A stretch of DNA of 42,886 nucleotides from Thioclava sp. SK-1 (GCF_001705665.1 NZ_MDHA01000038.1:1-42886), one strand, 5' to 3'; shown: positions 24,107-32,280, counted from the first letter of the stretch. The notes: generated from the letters alone by a model not told the origin. Program-made: numbers and translations.

Positions 24107-25420
24107 TTAGTTGCCGTACCCAGCGCGACGGATCTCGCGCTCTGCGGACCGTTGCGAGGATTGCAGAGCTTGCTCCGCAGTCATTGAGCCGGAGAGAGCG
24201 GCAGAGATGTTTTGGCCGACAGTCGTGCCGATACCTTGGAACTCGGGGATCGAAACATATTGGATACCGGCATAGGGGACCGGCTGGGCCGTCGCATCAT
24301 TCGGATCTGCGGATTGGATAGCGTCGAGCGTCGTGGCTGCAAACGGCGCAGCGGCGATATAGTCCGGATTTTTATAGGTGGACAGGCGCGTACCCGGCGG
24401 CACGGCGACCCAGCCCTTTTCCTTACCGACAAGGGCGACGTAGTCCGCGGAAGTGGCCCAAGAGATGAACTCTTTTGCAACATCCTGTTTTTGCGAGCTG
24501 GCGGGCACAGCAAGCGCCCACGCCCAGAAGGCAGAGTTGCCTTTGGGAACGGTCGCGACCGGCGAAGCGGTGAAGGCGACCTTGTCTGCGACATCCGACT
24601 GTGTCGGATCGAACACGCGACCTGCAGCAGAGGTTGCATCGATCCACATTGCGCATTTTCCGGTCTGGAACAGCGTCTGGTTCTCATTGAACCCGTTCGA
24701 CGTCGCGCCGGGCGGGCCGTATTTCGTCATGACGTCGAGGTAATAATCCAGAGCGGCTTTCCACTCGGGGGTGTCGATGGTCGCGTTCCAATCCTCGTCG
24801 AACCAACGGCCCCCGAAGGTGTTGACCATCGTTCCGAAGACGAACAGGTTCTCGCCCCAACCGGGTTTGCCGCGAAGGCACAGGCCGTAGACCTCATTGG
24901 GCTTGTCGGTCAGCTTGGCCGCGAATTCGCGGATCTGCTCCCAGGTGGGCTGATCCGGCATGGTCAGACCGGCCTTTTCAAACAGGTCTTTACGATAGAG
25001 CGTGAATGAACTTTCGGCGTAGAAGGGCACCGCGTAGAGCGTATCATCCGCCGAAAGGTTCGCCGCAACGGTGGGGATCAGATCATCATAGTCGAAGCCG
25101 GGAAGATCGTTCAGCGGCGTCAGCCAGTCCTGGCGCCCCCAGATCGGGGCTTCGTAAGAACCGATGGTCATCACGTCATACTGCCCGCCACCGGTTGCGA
25201 TATCGGTGGTCACACGCTGACGCAGGACATTTTCCTCCAGCACAACCCAATTGATTGTATTGCCGGTTTCTTTCTCCCAGATCGGAGACAGTTCCTGCAT
25301 GATGATCATATCGCCGTTATTGACGGTCGCGATCGTGATTTCTTCCGCCTGTGCAGATGTCAGGCCAGACAGCAGGGCCAGTCCTGCGACCGTCCCCATC
25401 AAACTATATTTATTCGGCAT
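24107..25420 (-). CDS. smoE: Polyol-binding periplasmic protein of ABC importer
   Basis: This 437-residue solute-binding protein of the CUT1 class captures the polyol in the periplasm. A Sec signal peptide covers residues 1-25 (LMGTVAGLALLSGLTSAQA). Family hallmarks are ITIATVNNGDMIIMQELSP, the ATGGGQYDVMTIGSYEAP strand, KAGLTMPDQPTWEQIREFA, and the NGFNENQTLFQTGKCAMWID segment that lines the pocket. It is the first gene of the transport operon, preceded by GGGAGGAG and by a promoter overlapping a LacI-type operator at 25436-25449. Smo-type proteins bind sorbitol, mannitol or galactitol; the exact ligand cannot be decided here. Confidence 0.92.
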   Translation of the reverse strand: MPNKYSLMGTVAGLALLSGLTSAQAEEITIATVNNGDMIIMQELSPIWEKETGNTINWVVLEENVLRQRVTTDIATGGGQYDVMTIGSYEAPIWGRQDWLTPLNDLPGFDYDDLIPTVAANLSADDTLYAVPFYAESSFTLYRKDLFEKAGLTMPDQPTWEQIREFAAKLTDKPNEVYGLCLRGKPGWGENLFVFGTMVNTFGGRWFDEDWNATIDTPEWKAALDYYLDVMTKYGPPGATSNGFNENQTLFQTGKCAMWIDATSAAGRVFDPTQSDVADKVAFTASPVATVPKGNSAFWAWALAVPASSQKQDVAKEFISWATSADYVALVGKEKGWVAVPPGTRLSTYKNPDYIAAAPFAATTLDAIQSADPNDATAQPVPYAGIQYVSIPEFQGIGTTVGQNISAALSGSMTAEQALQSSQRSAEREIRRAGYGN

Positions 25421-25435
25421 CTAAGGCTCCTCCCT

Positions 25436-25479
25436 TTTACGCGTGTAAAGATATGCGCTTTTTTATGATCTCCGGTCAA
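25436..25479 (-). promoter_or_regulatory. Promoter and LacI operator of transport operon
   Basis: On the minus strand a -35 TTGACC (25479-25474) is followed after 18 bases by CATATC (25455-25450). Immediately downstream lies the palindrome TTTACGCGTGTAAA (25436-25449), which matches TTGACGCGCGTAAA at 26654-26667. A repressor bound there would block the start point. The operator ends 16 bases before the binding-protein start codon. Confidence 0.7.
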
Positions 25480-25481
25480 GC

Positions 25482-25520
25482 AAAAAAATGCCAAAGCCGC
25501 AGCAGTTCCCCTGCTGCGGC
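25482..25520 (-). terminator. Intrinsic terminator of the lacI-type gene
   Basis: GCCGCAGCAG (25496-25505) pairs perfectly with CTGCTGCGGC (25511-25520) over a 5-nt loop. In minus-strand transcription the stem is followed by TTTGGCATTTTTTT (T-run at 25488-25482). It lies 30 bases after the regulator's stop and insulates the transport promoter next to it. Confidence 0.85.
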
Positions 25521-25549
25521 CTCAAGCCTTTGAAAATATCGAAAGGTTT

Positions 25550-26575
25550 TTAGGCGGATTCTCGAATGATCAGCCGTGTGGCGAAAGTTTCACGACGCGG
25601 CGGCAGATCATGGCTATCGCCTTTGATCTGGTCGGCTACAAGGCGCAGCGCCGCCCGGGCGATCGCGGGAATGTCCTGAGCCACCGTCGTAAGCGCGGGT
25701 GTCATGAAACGGCTAAGGGGGTGGTCATCATGCCCCGCAATCCTGAGCCCGTTCTCTCCGGTCAGCCCAAATCTGGTGGCCGCCCGCAATGCACCGATGG
25801 CAAGGCGGTCATTCGCGCAAAGCAGCGCGCCAGACACATGCCGCCCCTGTGCAAAATGCCCCTCCATGACATCATGGGCATAGGCCTCGAAGTGCCAGCT
25901 GGCGCCAACGCTTCGTCCGCGGATCACGACCGGCTCAAGACCTTTTTCCTCCATGAGTTCGATGTAGGCGGCTTCACGGGAGTCGGCGTTTGCGTTTAGT
26001 CGGGGCATACCCAGAAACGTCGGGGGATGACCCGTCCTTAAAAGATATTCTCCAATCATCCTAATGCTTTGGCGGTTATCTGTGCCAACAAAATCGACAT
26101 CATCAAGCCCTGGAATGGGACTATCCACCAGCACCATCGGCAGATTGCGGCGCAGCCTGTCTAGGCTCTCAAGGCGGCTTTGCCCCCCCAAGGGTGCCAC
26201 TAGAACCCCGTCTGCATTCATCGAGAGTAACTGCTCGATCGCCCGACTTTCCAATTCCGGAGAGCCATGGGAGCTCTGTGTGAAGACGGTATACCCCAAT
26301 TCTGCGGCGAAAATCTCGATCTGTTCAAGGACGCTTGCAAAAAACAGATCCGTCGCATGCGGAATGACTACGCCCAGCATTCCGGTAGCTTTGCGGTTCA
26401 GTCGAGTTGCAAAAAAATTGGGGACGTAATCCAGCGTTTCCATCGCGTCGGAGATCTTACGCGCGGTGGATGCACGAACAGATTCTGGGTTCTGGAAATA
26501 TCTGGACAGGGTGGGGCGTGAAATGCCGATCGTTGCGGAAAGCTCTTCCATGGAATGGATTTTTGCTTTTCTCAC
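25550..26575 (-). CDS. LacI-family repressor of the polyol locus
   Basis: This 341-residue LacI/GalR regulator has its helix-turn-helix at residues 9-30 (MEELSATIGISRPTLSRYFQ) with the hinge helix near YVPNFFATRLNRKATG, then the sugar-binding domain (MLGVVIPHATDLFFASVLEQ ... FVGTDNRQS ... LCANDRLAIGALRA). The start appears to be GTG at 26575, eight codons before MEEL, with GGAGA at suitable distance. It sits between the importer operon and the kinase/GatZ operon, and both promoter regions carry the same palindrome, so it most likely represses both until a polyol or ketose phosphate is present. SRYFQNPESV replaces the more common SRVLNG phrase in the recognition region. Confidence 0.92.
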   Translation of the reverse strand: MRKAKIHSMEELSATIGISRPTLSRYFQNPESVRASTARKISDAMETLDYVPNFFATRLNRKATGMLGVVIPHATDLFFASVLEQIEIFAAELGYTVFTQSSHGSPELESRAIEQLLSMNADGVLVAPLGGQSRLESLDRLRRNLPMVLVDSPIPGLDDVDFVGTDNRQSIRMIGEYLLRTGHPPTFLGMPRLNANADSREAAYIELMEEKGLEPVVIRGRSVGASWHFEAYAHDVMEGHFAQGRHVSGALLCANDRLAIGALRAATRFGLTGENGLRIAGHDDHPLSRFMTPALTTVAQDIPAIARAALRLVADQIKGDSHDLPPRRETFATRLIIRESA

Positions 26576-26623
26576 GATGCAATCTCCGTCTGCCTATCGT
26601 GCTCATCTCCGCAGAGGTCACGC

Positions 26624-26671
26624 TTGTCAATCTCCCCGATCATTCCATAAATATTGACGCGCGTAAATATT
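26624..26671 (+). promoter_or_regulatory. Promoter and LacI operator of kinase operon
   Basis: A -35 TTGTCA (26624-26629), a 17-base spacer and ATAAAT (26647-26652) form a plausible promoter. The operator covers 26650-26671, a 22-bp palindrome with arms AATATT and core ACGCGCGT and only one mismatched pair. Its core TTGACGCGCGTAAA matches the one at 25436-25449. GGGAGG at 26698-26703 is the ribosome-binding site of the kinase gene. Confidence 0.7.
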
Positions 26672-26709
26672 ATCGCTAGCAACAAGAACGACTCAAGGGA
26701 GGTTTCAAG

Positions 26710-27660
26710 ATGTTCAAAGGACATCGGCTGATCGGAATCGGAGAGATTCTGGTCGAGTTCGTATCTCATGTAAAAAATTGCGGACTGACTCAGGTCGGGC
26801 CCTATTCGGGGCCTTATCCCAGCGGCGCCCCTGCAATTTTCGCGGATCAGGCTGCGCGGATCGGTGCTACTGTTACAATGATCGGAGGCGTCGGGGCAGA
26901 CGGCTTTGGCCATACAACGATTGCCCGCCTCAAGCAGGACGGTGTCGATTGCTCTGCCATCAAGCTGGGCAGCCGCTCGACCGGCACCGCATTTGTCAGC
27001 TATTACGACGATGGAACACGCGATTTTATCTTCCATATCAGTGGAACCGCGGCCGATGATTTCTCTCTTCCGGCCTTGCCGGAGGGGCCGTTGCTTCTCC
27101 ATGTCTCGGCAGCCTCGCTGGGCAATCCGGTTCTGCGCAATCTGATCATGACCTATGCCCGGCAGGTCCTGGATCAGGGTGGGAAACTGGCCTGCGATCC
27201 CAATGCGCGCCCGGAACTCATGCGCGATGATGATGCGCTCCGCGCGCTTCAAGAAATCATGCAGGAGGCACATTGCCTTCTGCCAAGTACGTCTGATCTT
27301 CCCTATCTCTTCCCGGACCTTCCGCTTGAGCAGGCTATCGAGCGCCTCGCGCAACGCGATGGGCTTGTTGTGCTCAAGCGCGGCGCCGAAGGCGCGACGA
27401 TTTTCGCCGATACCCGCATCGATTTGCCCGGCTATGCCGTGACCGAAGTTGATCCAACGGGTGCGGGCGACTGCTTCTGTGGAACATTCCTCGCCGAGCT
27501 GTCTCTGGGCACACCGGTTCTCGAGGCGGGCGCAAGGGCGAATGCAGCAGGCGCCATTGCCGTAACGCGGCGTGGCCCTATGGAGGGCAATTCCTCCCCC
27601 GAGGAAATTACCGAATTTCTAGCCCAACAGGCCCGATTGCTGGAAGGAGCGAAGGCATGA
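26710..27660 (+). CDS. PfkB-family sugar kinase (tagatose kinase-like)
   Basis: This 316-residue ribokinase-fold kinase phosphorylates a ketose or keto-sugar acid with ATP. N-terminal signature GEILVEFVS and the glycine-rich IGGVGADGFG (near residue 60) bind the sugar; the PfkB signature 2, DPTGAGDCF, lies at residues 248-256 with catalytic D254. ATG 26710 follows AAGGGAGG. The GatZ-type gene begins in its last codon (ATGA overlap). By context and by comparison with the Agrobacterium galactitol/altritol loci, the best guess is D-tagatose kinase making tagatose-6-phosphate; 2-keto-3-deoxygluconate or fructose kinase cannot be excluded from sequence. Confidence 0.87.
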   Translation: MFKGHRLIGIGEILVEFVSHVKNCGLTQVGPYSGPYPSGAPAIFADQAARIGATVTMIGGVGADGFGHTTIARLKQDGVDCSAIKLGSRSTGTAFVSYYDDGTRDFIFHISGTAADDFSLPALPEGPLLLHVSAASLGNPVLRNLIMTYARQVLDQGGKLACDPNARPELMRDDDALRALQEIMQEAHCLLPSTSDLPYLFPDLPLEQAIERLAQRDGLVVLKRGAEGATIFADTRIDLPGYAVTEVDPTGAGDCFCGTFLAELSLGTPVLEAGARANAAGAIAVTRRGPMEGNSSPEEITEFLAQQARLLEGAKA

Positions 27661-28898
27661 ACGCTATTTGCAATATGATCGACCGCAACCGCAAAGGCGA
27701 ACCTGTCGGTCTTCCGAGCTTTTGCACCGCGAATGCCCATGTCCTACAGGCCATCCTGTCCCATGCGGCAGCGACCGGCAAACTGACGGTCATCGAGGCT
27801 ACCTGCAATCAGGTCAATCAGGAGGGTGGCTATACCGGCATGACGCCGCGCGACTACATGGAGTGGGTGCGTGGTATGGCAGCCGATGCAGGCGTGCCTA
27901 TGACCCATCTGATTCTGGGCGGGGACCATCTCGGACCCAATCCCTGGAAATCGCGCCCCGCTGAAGAAGCCATGGAAAAGGCGCGCGAACTGGTCCGGCT
28001 CTATGTCGAAGCAGGCTTCACGAAAATCCATCTCGACGCCTCCATGCCCCTGGGAGGCGAGGCGCCGCCGAGTTTTGAAACCATTGCCGCGCGTGCTGCG
28101 GATCTATGCGTCGTGGCCGAGACCCATGCGCCCGATCCGAGCGCGTTGATCTACATCGTGGGTACGGAAGTGCCGATCCCGGGTGGCGAGACCGAAGAGC
28201 CGGACGCGCTGGATGTGACCTCGGTCGACAGGCTTCAGCGCACGATCGATACGCATCGCGCGGCATGGACCGAACGGGGTCTGGATGCCGCGTGGGAGCG
28301 GATCGTGTCTGTGGTCACCCAGCCGGGGGTGGATTTCGGTCATAGCTCGGTCTTCGTCTACGATCCGGAGGCAGCCGCCGATCTGTCACAGGCGATTCTG
28401 CCGTCGCCGGGTCTGACTTTCGAGGCGCATTCCACCGATTATCAGCCGACCGCCTCTCTCGCCGAACTGGTAGGATCGCATTTCTTCTTCCTGAAGGTCG
28501 GCCCGGAATTGACATTCCGCTTCCGTGAGGCTGTCTGGGCGCTGGCGGATATCGAGGCGCGTCTCGATCCCGCGACGCCCTCACGCCTGCGCGAAGTTGT
28601 CGCCAAGGCCATGGAGGACAACCCCGCCTACTGGTCCGACTATTATCGCGGCACCGACCTGCTGCAACGGATTTTCAGCTATTCCGACAGGATCCGCTAC
28701 TATTGGGCGATGCCCGAAGTCGCCAAAGCCGTCGACCAGCTGATCGAAAATCTTACGCAGCTGGATGTCCCGCCAACGCTGGTAACGCAGGCTTTCAGCG
28801 GTCTCGAATTCGGCCAAGTGAACACAGATCCCGTTGCGCTGATTGACAGACATATCGGTAAATGTATCAAGCGCTACTACTCGGCATGTTCAATTTAG
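27657..28898 (+). CDS. gatZ: GatZ/KbaZ-family protein (tagatose-6-P epimerase-like)
   Basis: This 413-residue protein has family landmarks GLPSFCTANAHVLQAIL, VIEATCNQVNQEGGYTGMTP, LILGGDHLGPNPW, FTKIHLDASM, the IVGTEVPIPGGE strand and FEAHSTDYQ. In E. coli GatZ/KbaZ was described as a non-catalytic partner of the class II aldolase GatY/KbaY; no GatY homologue is in this window. In Agrobacterium stand-alone GatZ homologues act as D-tagatose-6-phosphate 4-epimerases giving fructose-6-phosphate. The operon with a PfkB kinase, a galactitol-type dehydrogenase and a polyol importer favours that second role. His/Asp/Glu residues for a metal site are intact. It ends the two-gene operon. Confidence 0.88.
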   Translation: MNAICNMIDRNRKGEPVGLPSFCTANAHVLQAILSHAAATGKLTVIEATCNQVNQEGGYTGMTPRDYMEWVRGMAADAGVPMTHLILGGDHLGPNPWKSRPAEEAMEKARELVRLYVEAGFTKIHLDASMPLGGEAPPSFETIAARAADLCVVAETHAPDPSALIYIVGTEVPIPGGETEEPDALDVTSVDRLQRTIDTHRAAWTERGLDAAWERIVSVVTQPGVDFGHSSVFVYDPEAAADLSQAILPSPGLTFEAHSTDYQPTASLAELVGSHFFFLKVGPELTFRFREAVWALADIEARLDPATPSRLREVVAKAMEDNPAYWSDYYRGTDLLQRIFSYSDRIRYYWAMPEVAKAVDQLIENLTQLDVPPTLVTQAFSGLEFGQVNTDPVALIDRHIGKCIKRYYSACSI

Positions 28899-29267
28899 GA
28901 TCTGCATCGGCAATATCACGTTGCGTTAAGCCGTGCGAATGCAGACCAACGGGAGTCCGCCAGACGATTATCTTGAAGGCATGATTGTTCCGAAGACATA
29001 CTGTCGCTGCTTCGCATGACGGTTGCAATTGACGGTGAGGGATTTCAGCGGTTGCAACCCCTCACCGTGATGTGGCATCCGCGCCAGCTCTGGAGGATCA
29101 GACACATGCGTAAGAACTGTTTCGCCTGAGCCCGGAGTTTCGGGATGGTCGAGTAGTAAGAGGCCGAGGTACCGACGGCTGAGATGTGGCGGAAGCACGG
29201 ACTGAGCATTGCCACCGGCACTAACAACTTATTTGTCGGTCGGCGAGTTCGGCCGGAAGGGCGAATG
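28899..29267. other. Gene-free stretch with a large hairpin
   Basis: No convincing gene. ACGGTGAGGG (29032-29041) pairs with CCCTCACCGT (29059-29068) over a 17-nt loop, and GGTTGCAA occurs twice (29021-29028 and 29050-29057). The hairpin could terminate the kinase/gatZ operon although it begins 134 bases after the stop and lacks a T-run. The area leads into a transposase relic and may be insertion debris. Confidence 0.4.
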
Positions 29268-29531
29268 TCAGGCGGTCATCTCGAGGGCATAGTGGGGCCA
29301 AAGGTCCTGGGCGTCGGACCTGGTATGACGATAGAAGTTAGCGGAAAGTTGATCGCGGCGGGGTCGGAAGAGAGTGTTGATCTGGTCATGGGCGGAGAGG
29401 AACCTCTGCGCTTGCCTGGGCGACTTGAACCTGCCCATCAGTTTCTCACGCTTGCGAGTCGCTCGATGGATGTCCTTGACTACCTTCTCACTGTGGCCTT
29501 GCTTGGTTCCGGGTTTCTGTCTCATCTTCAC
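29268..29531 (-). pseudogene. Chimeric transposase relic (IS3-like plus IS6-like)
   Basis: An 87-codon frame joins two unrelated transposase pieces. The first 27 residues (PGTKQGHSEKVVKDIHRATRKR) resemble the start of an IS3-family OrfA. From EKLMGRFKSPRQAQRFLSAH to the end (NTLFRPRRDQLSA, ALEMTA) it is the C-terminus of an IS6-family transposase. Upstream on the minus strand (29532 to about 29613), TGTCTAACG and GCGCCAATGGGACAG look like an IS3-type end. The middle parts of both enzymes, including the catalytic residues, are missing. It is therefore a scar of nested insertion and deletion and not a functional gene. Confidence 0.65.
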
Positions 29532-29865
29532 TCCTCGGTGGTTACGACGAGACAGAAACTCCCCCTTATCAAATCATCCTAAACTGTCCCATTGGCGCTG
29601 ACGTTAGACACCCCGTTATAGTTTTGGCTAGGACTGCATCAGGTCGAGGCTCCGTCGACAGAAATCGCGTCTGAGTTCATGCGAGCTCAGTTTCAAGCGC
29701 CGTGGGATTCATGACCTACCCTGTTGCACAGCATGTTGCGCCGCACAGCTACATTGGAAGAGCCAGGTTCACCAGAGCGTTGAACCGAATTCGCGCAACT
29801 TCATAGTCAGAAAGGGTTGGAGATCGGAATGCCAAAGGGCGACAAAGAAAAGGATTTTCAGCATT
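29532..29865. other. Insertion debris and leader of epimerase gene
   Basis: The left part (29532 to about 29613) resembles the end of an IS3-type element. The remainder to 29865 holds no credible gene. AAGAAAAGGA at 29842-29851 is the likely ribosome-binding site for the gene at 29866, about 14 bases upstream and therefore rather distant. Confidence 0.35.
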
Positions 29866-30750
29866 ATGACGGATAGAAAACGCATTGCAGTTACCGGTGG
29901 CCACGGCAAGGTAGGCAAGGTCCTCATCCCCTACCTACGGGCGCAGGGGCATCAAGTGTTCTGCCTCGACCAGGAAGCGCCTTATACGCTGGATGAACCC
30001 TACATGCAGGTGGACCTGACCAATTTCGGCGACACGCTCGACGGATTGGCCTCGGTGGGCGAGGATGTCTACGCCCGCCCCGAGCGGAAGGCCTTCGACG
30101 TGGTCATCCACCTTGCTTCGGTCCCGCATCCCCGGATGGTTCCCGATAGCGAGGAGTTCCGGCTCAACATGATGACGACCTATAACGTGTTCGAGGCCTG
30201 TCGCCGTCTCGGCATCAAGGATATCGTCTGGGCGGCGAGCGAGGTGGGCATCGGCGTGCCCTTCGATCAGACCGGCGCCCCCTATGTGCCGGTGGACGAA
30301 GACTATCCGCTGCGTGGTTACAACGTCTACGCGCTGACCAAGGTTCTGGGCGAGGTTATGGCAGAAGAGTTCTGCAAAAACGACCCCGAGCTGCGGATCA
30401 CCTGCCTGCGCCTGAGCAATGTTATCGATACTGAAGAATACCCGGGCTTCGAGGACTGGCAGGACGATCCGACGCAGCGCATGTGGAACTTCTGGACCTA
30501 CATCGACAACCGCGATGCGGCCCAAGGGATCGAGAAGGCACTCCATCATGCGCCGCGCGGGAAGGATGCGTTCTTCATCACCAACGACGACACCGTGATG
30601 CGGGCGCCGACCGAGGCGCTTCTCGAGGCGCATTTCCCGGAGGTCGAACGCAAGCGACGCTTCGAGGGCAATGAGGTGGTGTTGACCAACGATAAGGCCA
30701 AGCGCGTTCTGGGCTTCCAGCCGCGCCACAACGGGTCACAGGCGCGCTGA
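29866..30750 (+). CDS. NAD-dependent epimerase/dehydratase family protein
   Basis: This 294-residue extended short-chain dehydrogenase has the cofactor loop TGGHGKVG at residues 10-17, followed by D36 (VFCLDQEAP), which favours NAD. DVVIHLASVPHP and NMMTTYNVFEACRR are family standards; the catalytic Tyr-x3-Lys is in NVYALTKVLGE, with S130 (WAASEVG) as the third residue. The C-terminal half differs between family members and sets the substrate: sugar nucleotide, uronic acid (Udh-like uronate dehydrogenase is an alternative), or other. It stands alone between insertion debris and a strong terminator. Its substrate cannot be determined here. Confidence 0.85.
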   Translation: MTDRKRIAVTGGHGKVGKVLIPYLRAQGHQVFCLDQEAPYTLDEPYMQVDLTNFGDTLDGLASVGEDVYARPERKAFDVVIHLASVPHPRMVPDSEEFRLNMMTTYNVFEACRRLGIKDIVWAASEVGIGVPFDQTGAPYVPVDEDYPLRGYNVYALTKVLGEVMAEEFCKNDPELRITCLRLSNVIDTEEYPGFEDWQDDPTQRMWNFWTYIDNRDAAQGIEKALHHAPRGKDAFFITNDDTVMRAPTEALLEAHFPEVERKRRFEGNEVVLTNDKAKRVLGFQPRHNGSQAR

Positions 30751-30768
30751 CCAAATCGCGGAGCAACC

Positions 30769-30809
30769 TGAGAGGGGCGGGAGCAGCCGAGGTGCTTCCG
30801 CCCCTCTCA
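30769..30809 (+). terminator. Strong hairpin terminator after epimerase gene
   Basis: A 17-pair stem with one G-T pair (arms 30769-30785 and 30793-30809, core GAGAGGGGCGG with CCGCCCCTCTC) has a 7-nt loop. It starts 18 bases after the stop. There is only a short pyrimidine run afterwards (GTCCTT). Confidence 0.75.
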
Positions 30810-31013
30810 GTCCTTGGCGCTGTCGATCTGAGCGGGGCTTCAAAGGCACCTTTGGCAATGCCCCTGCGGCGCGCCTGATCATGTTTCATGACATCCGCGT
30901 TCAGCCCGACCGATCACCGTGTTGAGCCACAGCCACAGCGAAAGAAACGAGGGAATGCATATCTTTGTGATGTGCGCAAACCTCCCCTGCGTGCCTATCC
31001 AACAGGAGTTATC

Positions 31014-32231
31014 ATGACCGTTACCTACGATGCCGATCACCTGGCCGACAACGCGGGCCGCCGCAACTTCCTAAAGCTCGCCGCAGGCACGGGCGCCTGG
31101 GGCGCGGCGGGGCTCGCGGGCAGCCGCGCCGCCTATGCCGCAACGGACGTCCCCCCGGCCGCCTTCAACGCGCCGTTCCCCGTCTCCGGCTACGCATCGC
31201 AATCCGCGGACTCGGCGCTCGCGCCCTTCGACTTCAACCGCCGTGCCGTTGGTACGAATGACGTTGCCATCGAAATCCACTACTGCGGCGTCTGCCATTC
31301 CGACATCCACACCGCGCGCGGCCACTGGGGCCAGCAGCGCTATCCGCTGGTGACGGGCCACGAGATCGCCGGGGTCGTCACTGCCGTCGGCAGCGGCGTC
31401 AGCAATTTCCGTGTGGGTGACCGCGTTGGCGTCGGCTGTATGGTCAACTCCTGAGGCCATTGCGGCGAATGCGACGCGGGCTTCGAGCAGTATTGCGAGA
31501 ACGGCTCGACCATGACCTACGGCACGGGTGTCGCTGCCGACATCGAGCCGACCGAGACCACGCAGGGCGGCTATTCCACCGGCGTCGTCGTCGACAAGGA
31601 TTTCGTGATCCGCATTCCCGAGACCTTCGACCTCGCGGCCGCAGGTCCCGTCATGTGCGCGGCGGTGACGGTCTACTCTCCGTTGCGGAACTGGAACGTC
31701 CGCAAGGGCGCCAAGATCGGCGTTGTCGGGATGGGTGGCCTCGGCCACTTCGCTGTAAAGATCGCCAATGCGCTTGGCGCCGAAGTGGTCGTCTTTACCA
31801 CAAGCGCCGACAAGGAAGAAGACGCGCGCGCGTTCGGTGCCGTGGACGTCGTGGTGAACTACGACGAAGCCAAGATGGAAGAGCATCGCAAGTCGCTCGA
31901 CTTCATCCTGAACACCGTGCCCTACCAGCACGACATGAACCCGCTGGTCGCGCAACTGAAGCGCGACGCGACCATGTGCCTCGTCGGCATCGGTGATGTC
32001 AGCGAGCCGAACCAGCTATCGCCCTTCACCACGATCCAGGGGCGTAACTCCTTCGCCGGTTCGCTGATCGGCAGCATCCGTGAGACGCAGGAAGTGATCG
32101 ATTTCTGCGACCTGCACGGCATCGCACCGGAGTATCAGCTGATCCACTTCGAGGATCTGAATCGGACCTGGGAGGACGTGATAGCAAAGCGGGCGCGTTA
32201 TCGCTACGTGATCGACATCCAGAACGCCTGA
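31014..32231 (+). pseudogene. Tat-signal zinc alcohol dehydrogenase, interrupted by UGA
   Basis: One frame from ATG 31014 (after ACAGGAG) to the stop at 32231 encodes a complete YahK/CAD-like zinc alcohol dehydrogenase, except that codon 147 (31452-31454) is TGA. It sits in GCMVNS-*-GHCGEC, where homologues have cysteine, the first of four structural-zinc ligands (147, 150, 153, 161). Catalytic zinc ligands C94 and H116-E117 are intact, as are the Rossmann motif VVGMGGLGHFAVK and everything after. The N-terminus has a twin-arginine signal (GRRNFLKLAAG, residues 15-25). Either the gene is a fresh nonsense pseudogene, or UGA is read as selenocysteine (Sec for a zinc Cys); I see no clear SECIS hairpin. 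A sequence error is also possible. I call it a pseudogene with reservations. Confidence 0.7.
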
Positions 32232-32251
32232 ACCGGTCCGCTTCACGAAGC

Positions 32252-32280
32252 GAGGTCGCCCATGTGCTTTGGGCGGCCTC
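32252..32280 (+). terminator. Hairpin terminator after the interrupted dehydrogenase
   Basis: GAGGTCGCCC (32252-32261) pairs with GGGCGGCCTC (32271-32280) with one G-T pair and a 9-nt loop, followed by TTCGCGTCTTTT. It lies 20 bases after the stop codon. Confidence 0.65.

Noticed and set aside
29045-29227. Possible small gene or transposase remnant on minus strand
   Set aside because: The 60-codon frame has no recognisable motif and crosses a strong hairpin; not supported.
31455-31504. Candidate SECIS element after the UGA codon
   Set aside because: Only a 4-bp CATT/AATG hairpin with a 6-base loop could be drawn by eye. That is too weak to claim selenocysteine insertion, so it is reported only as an open question.
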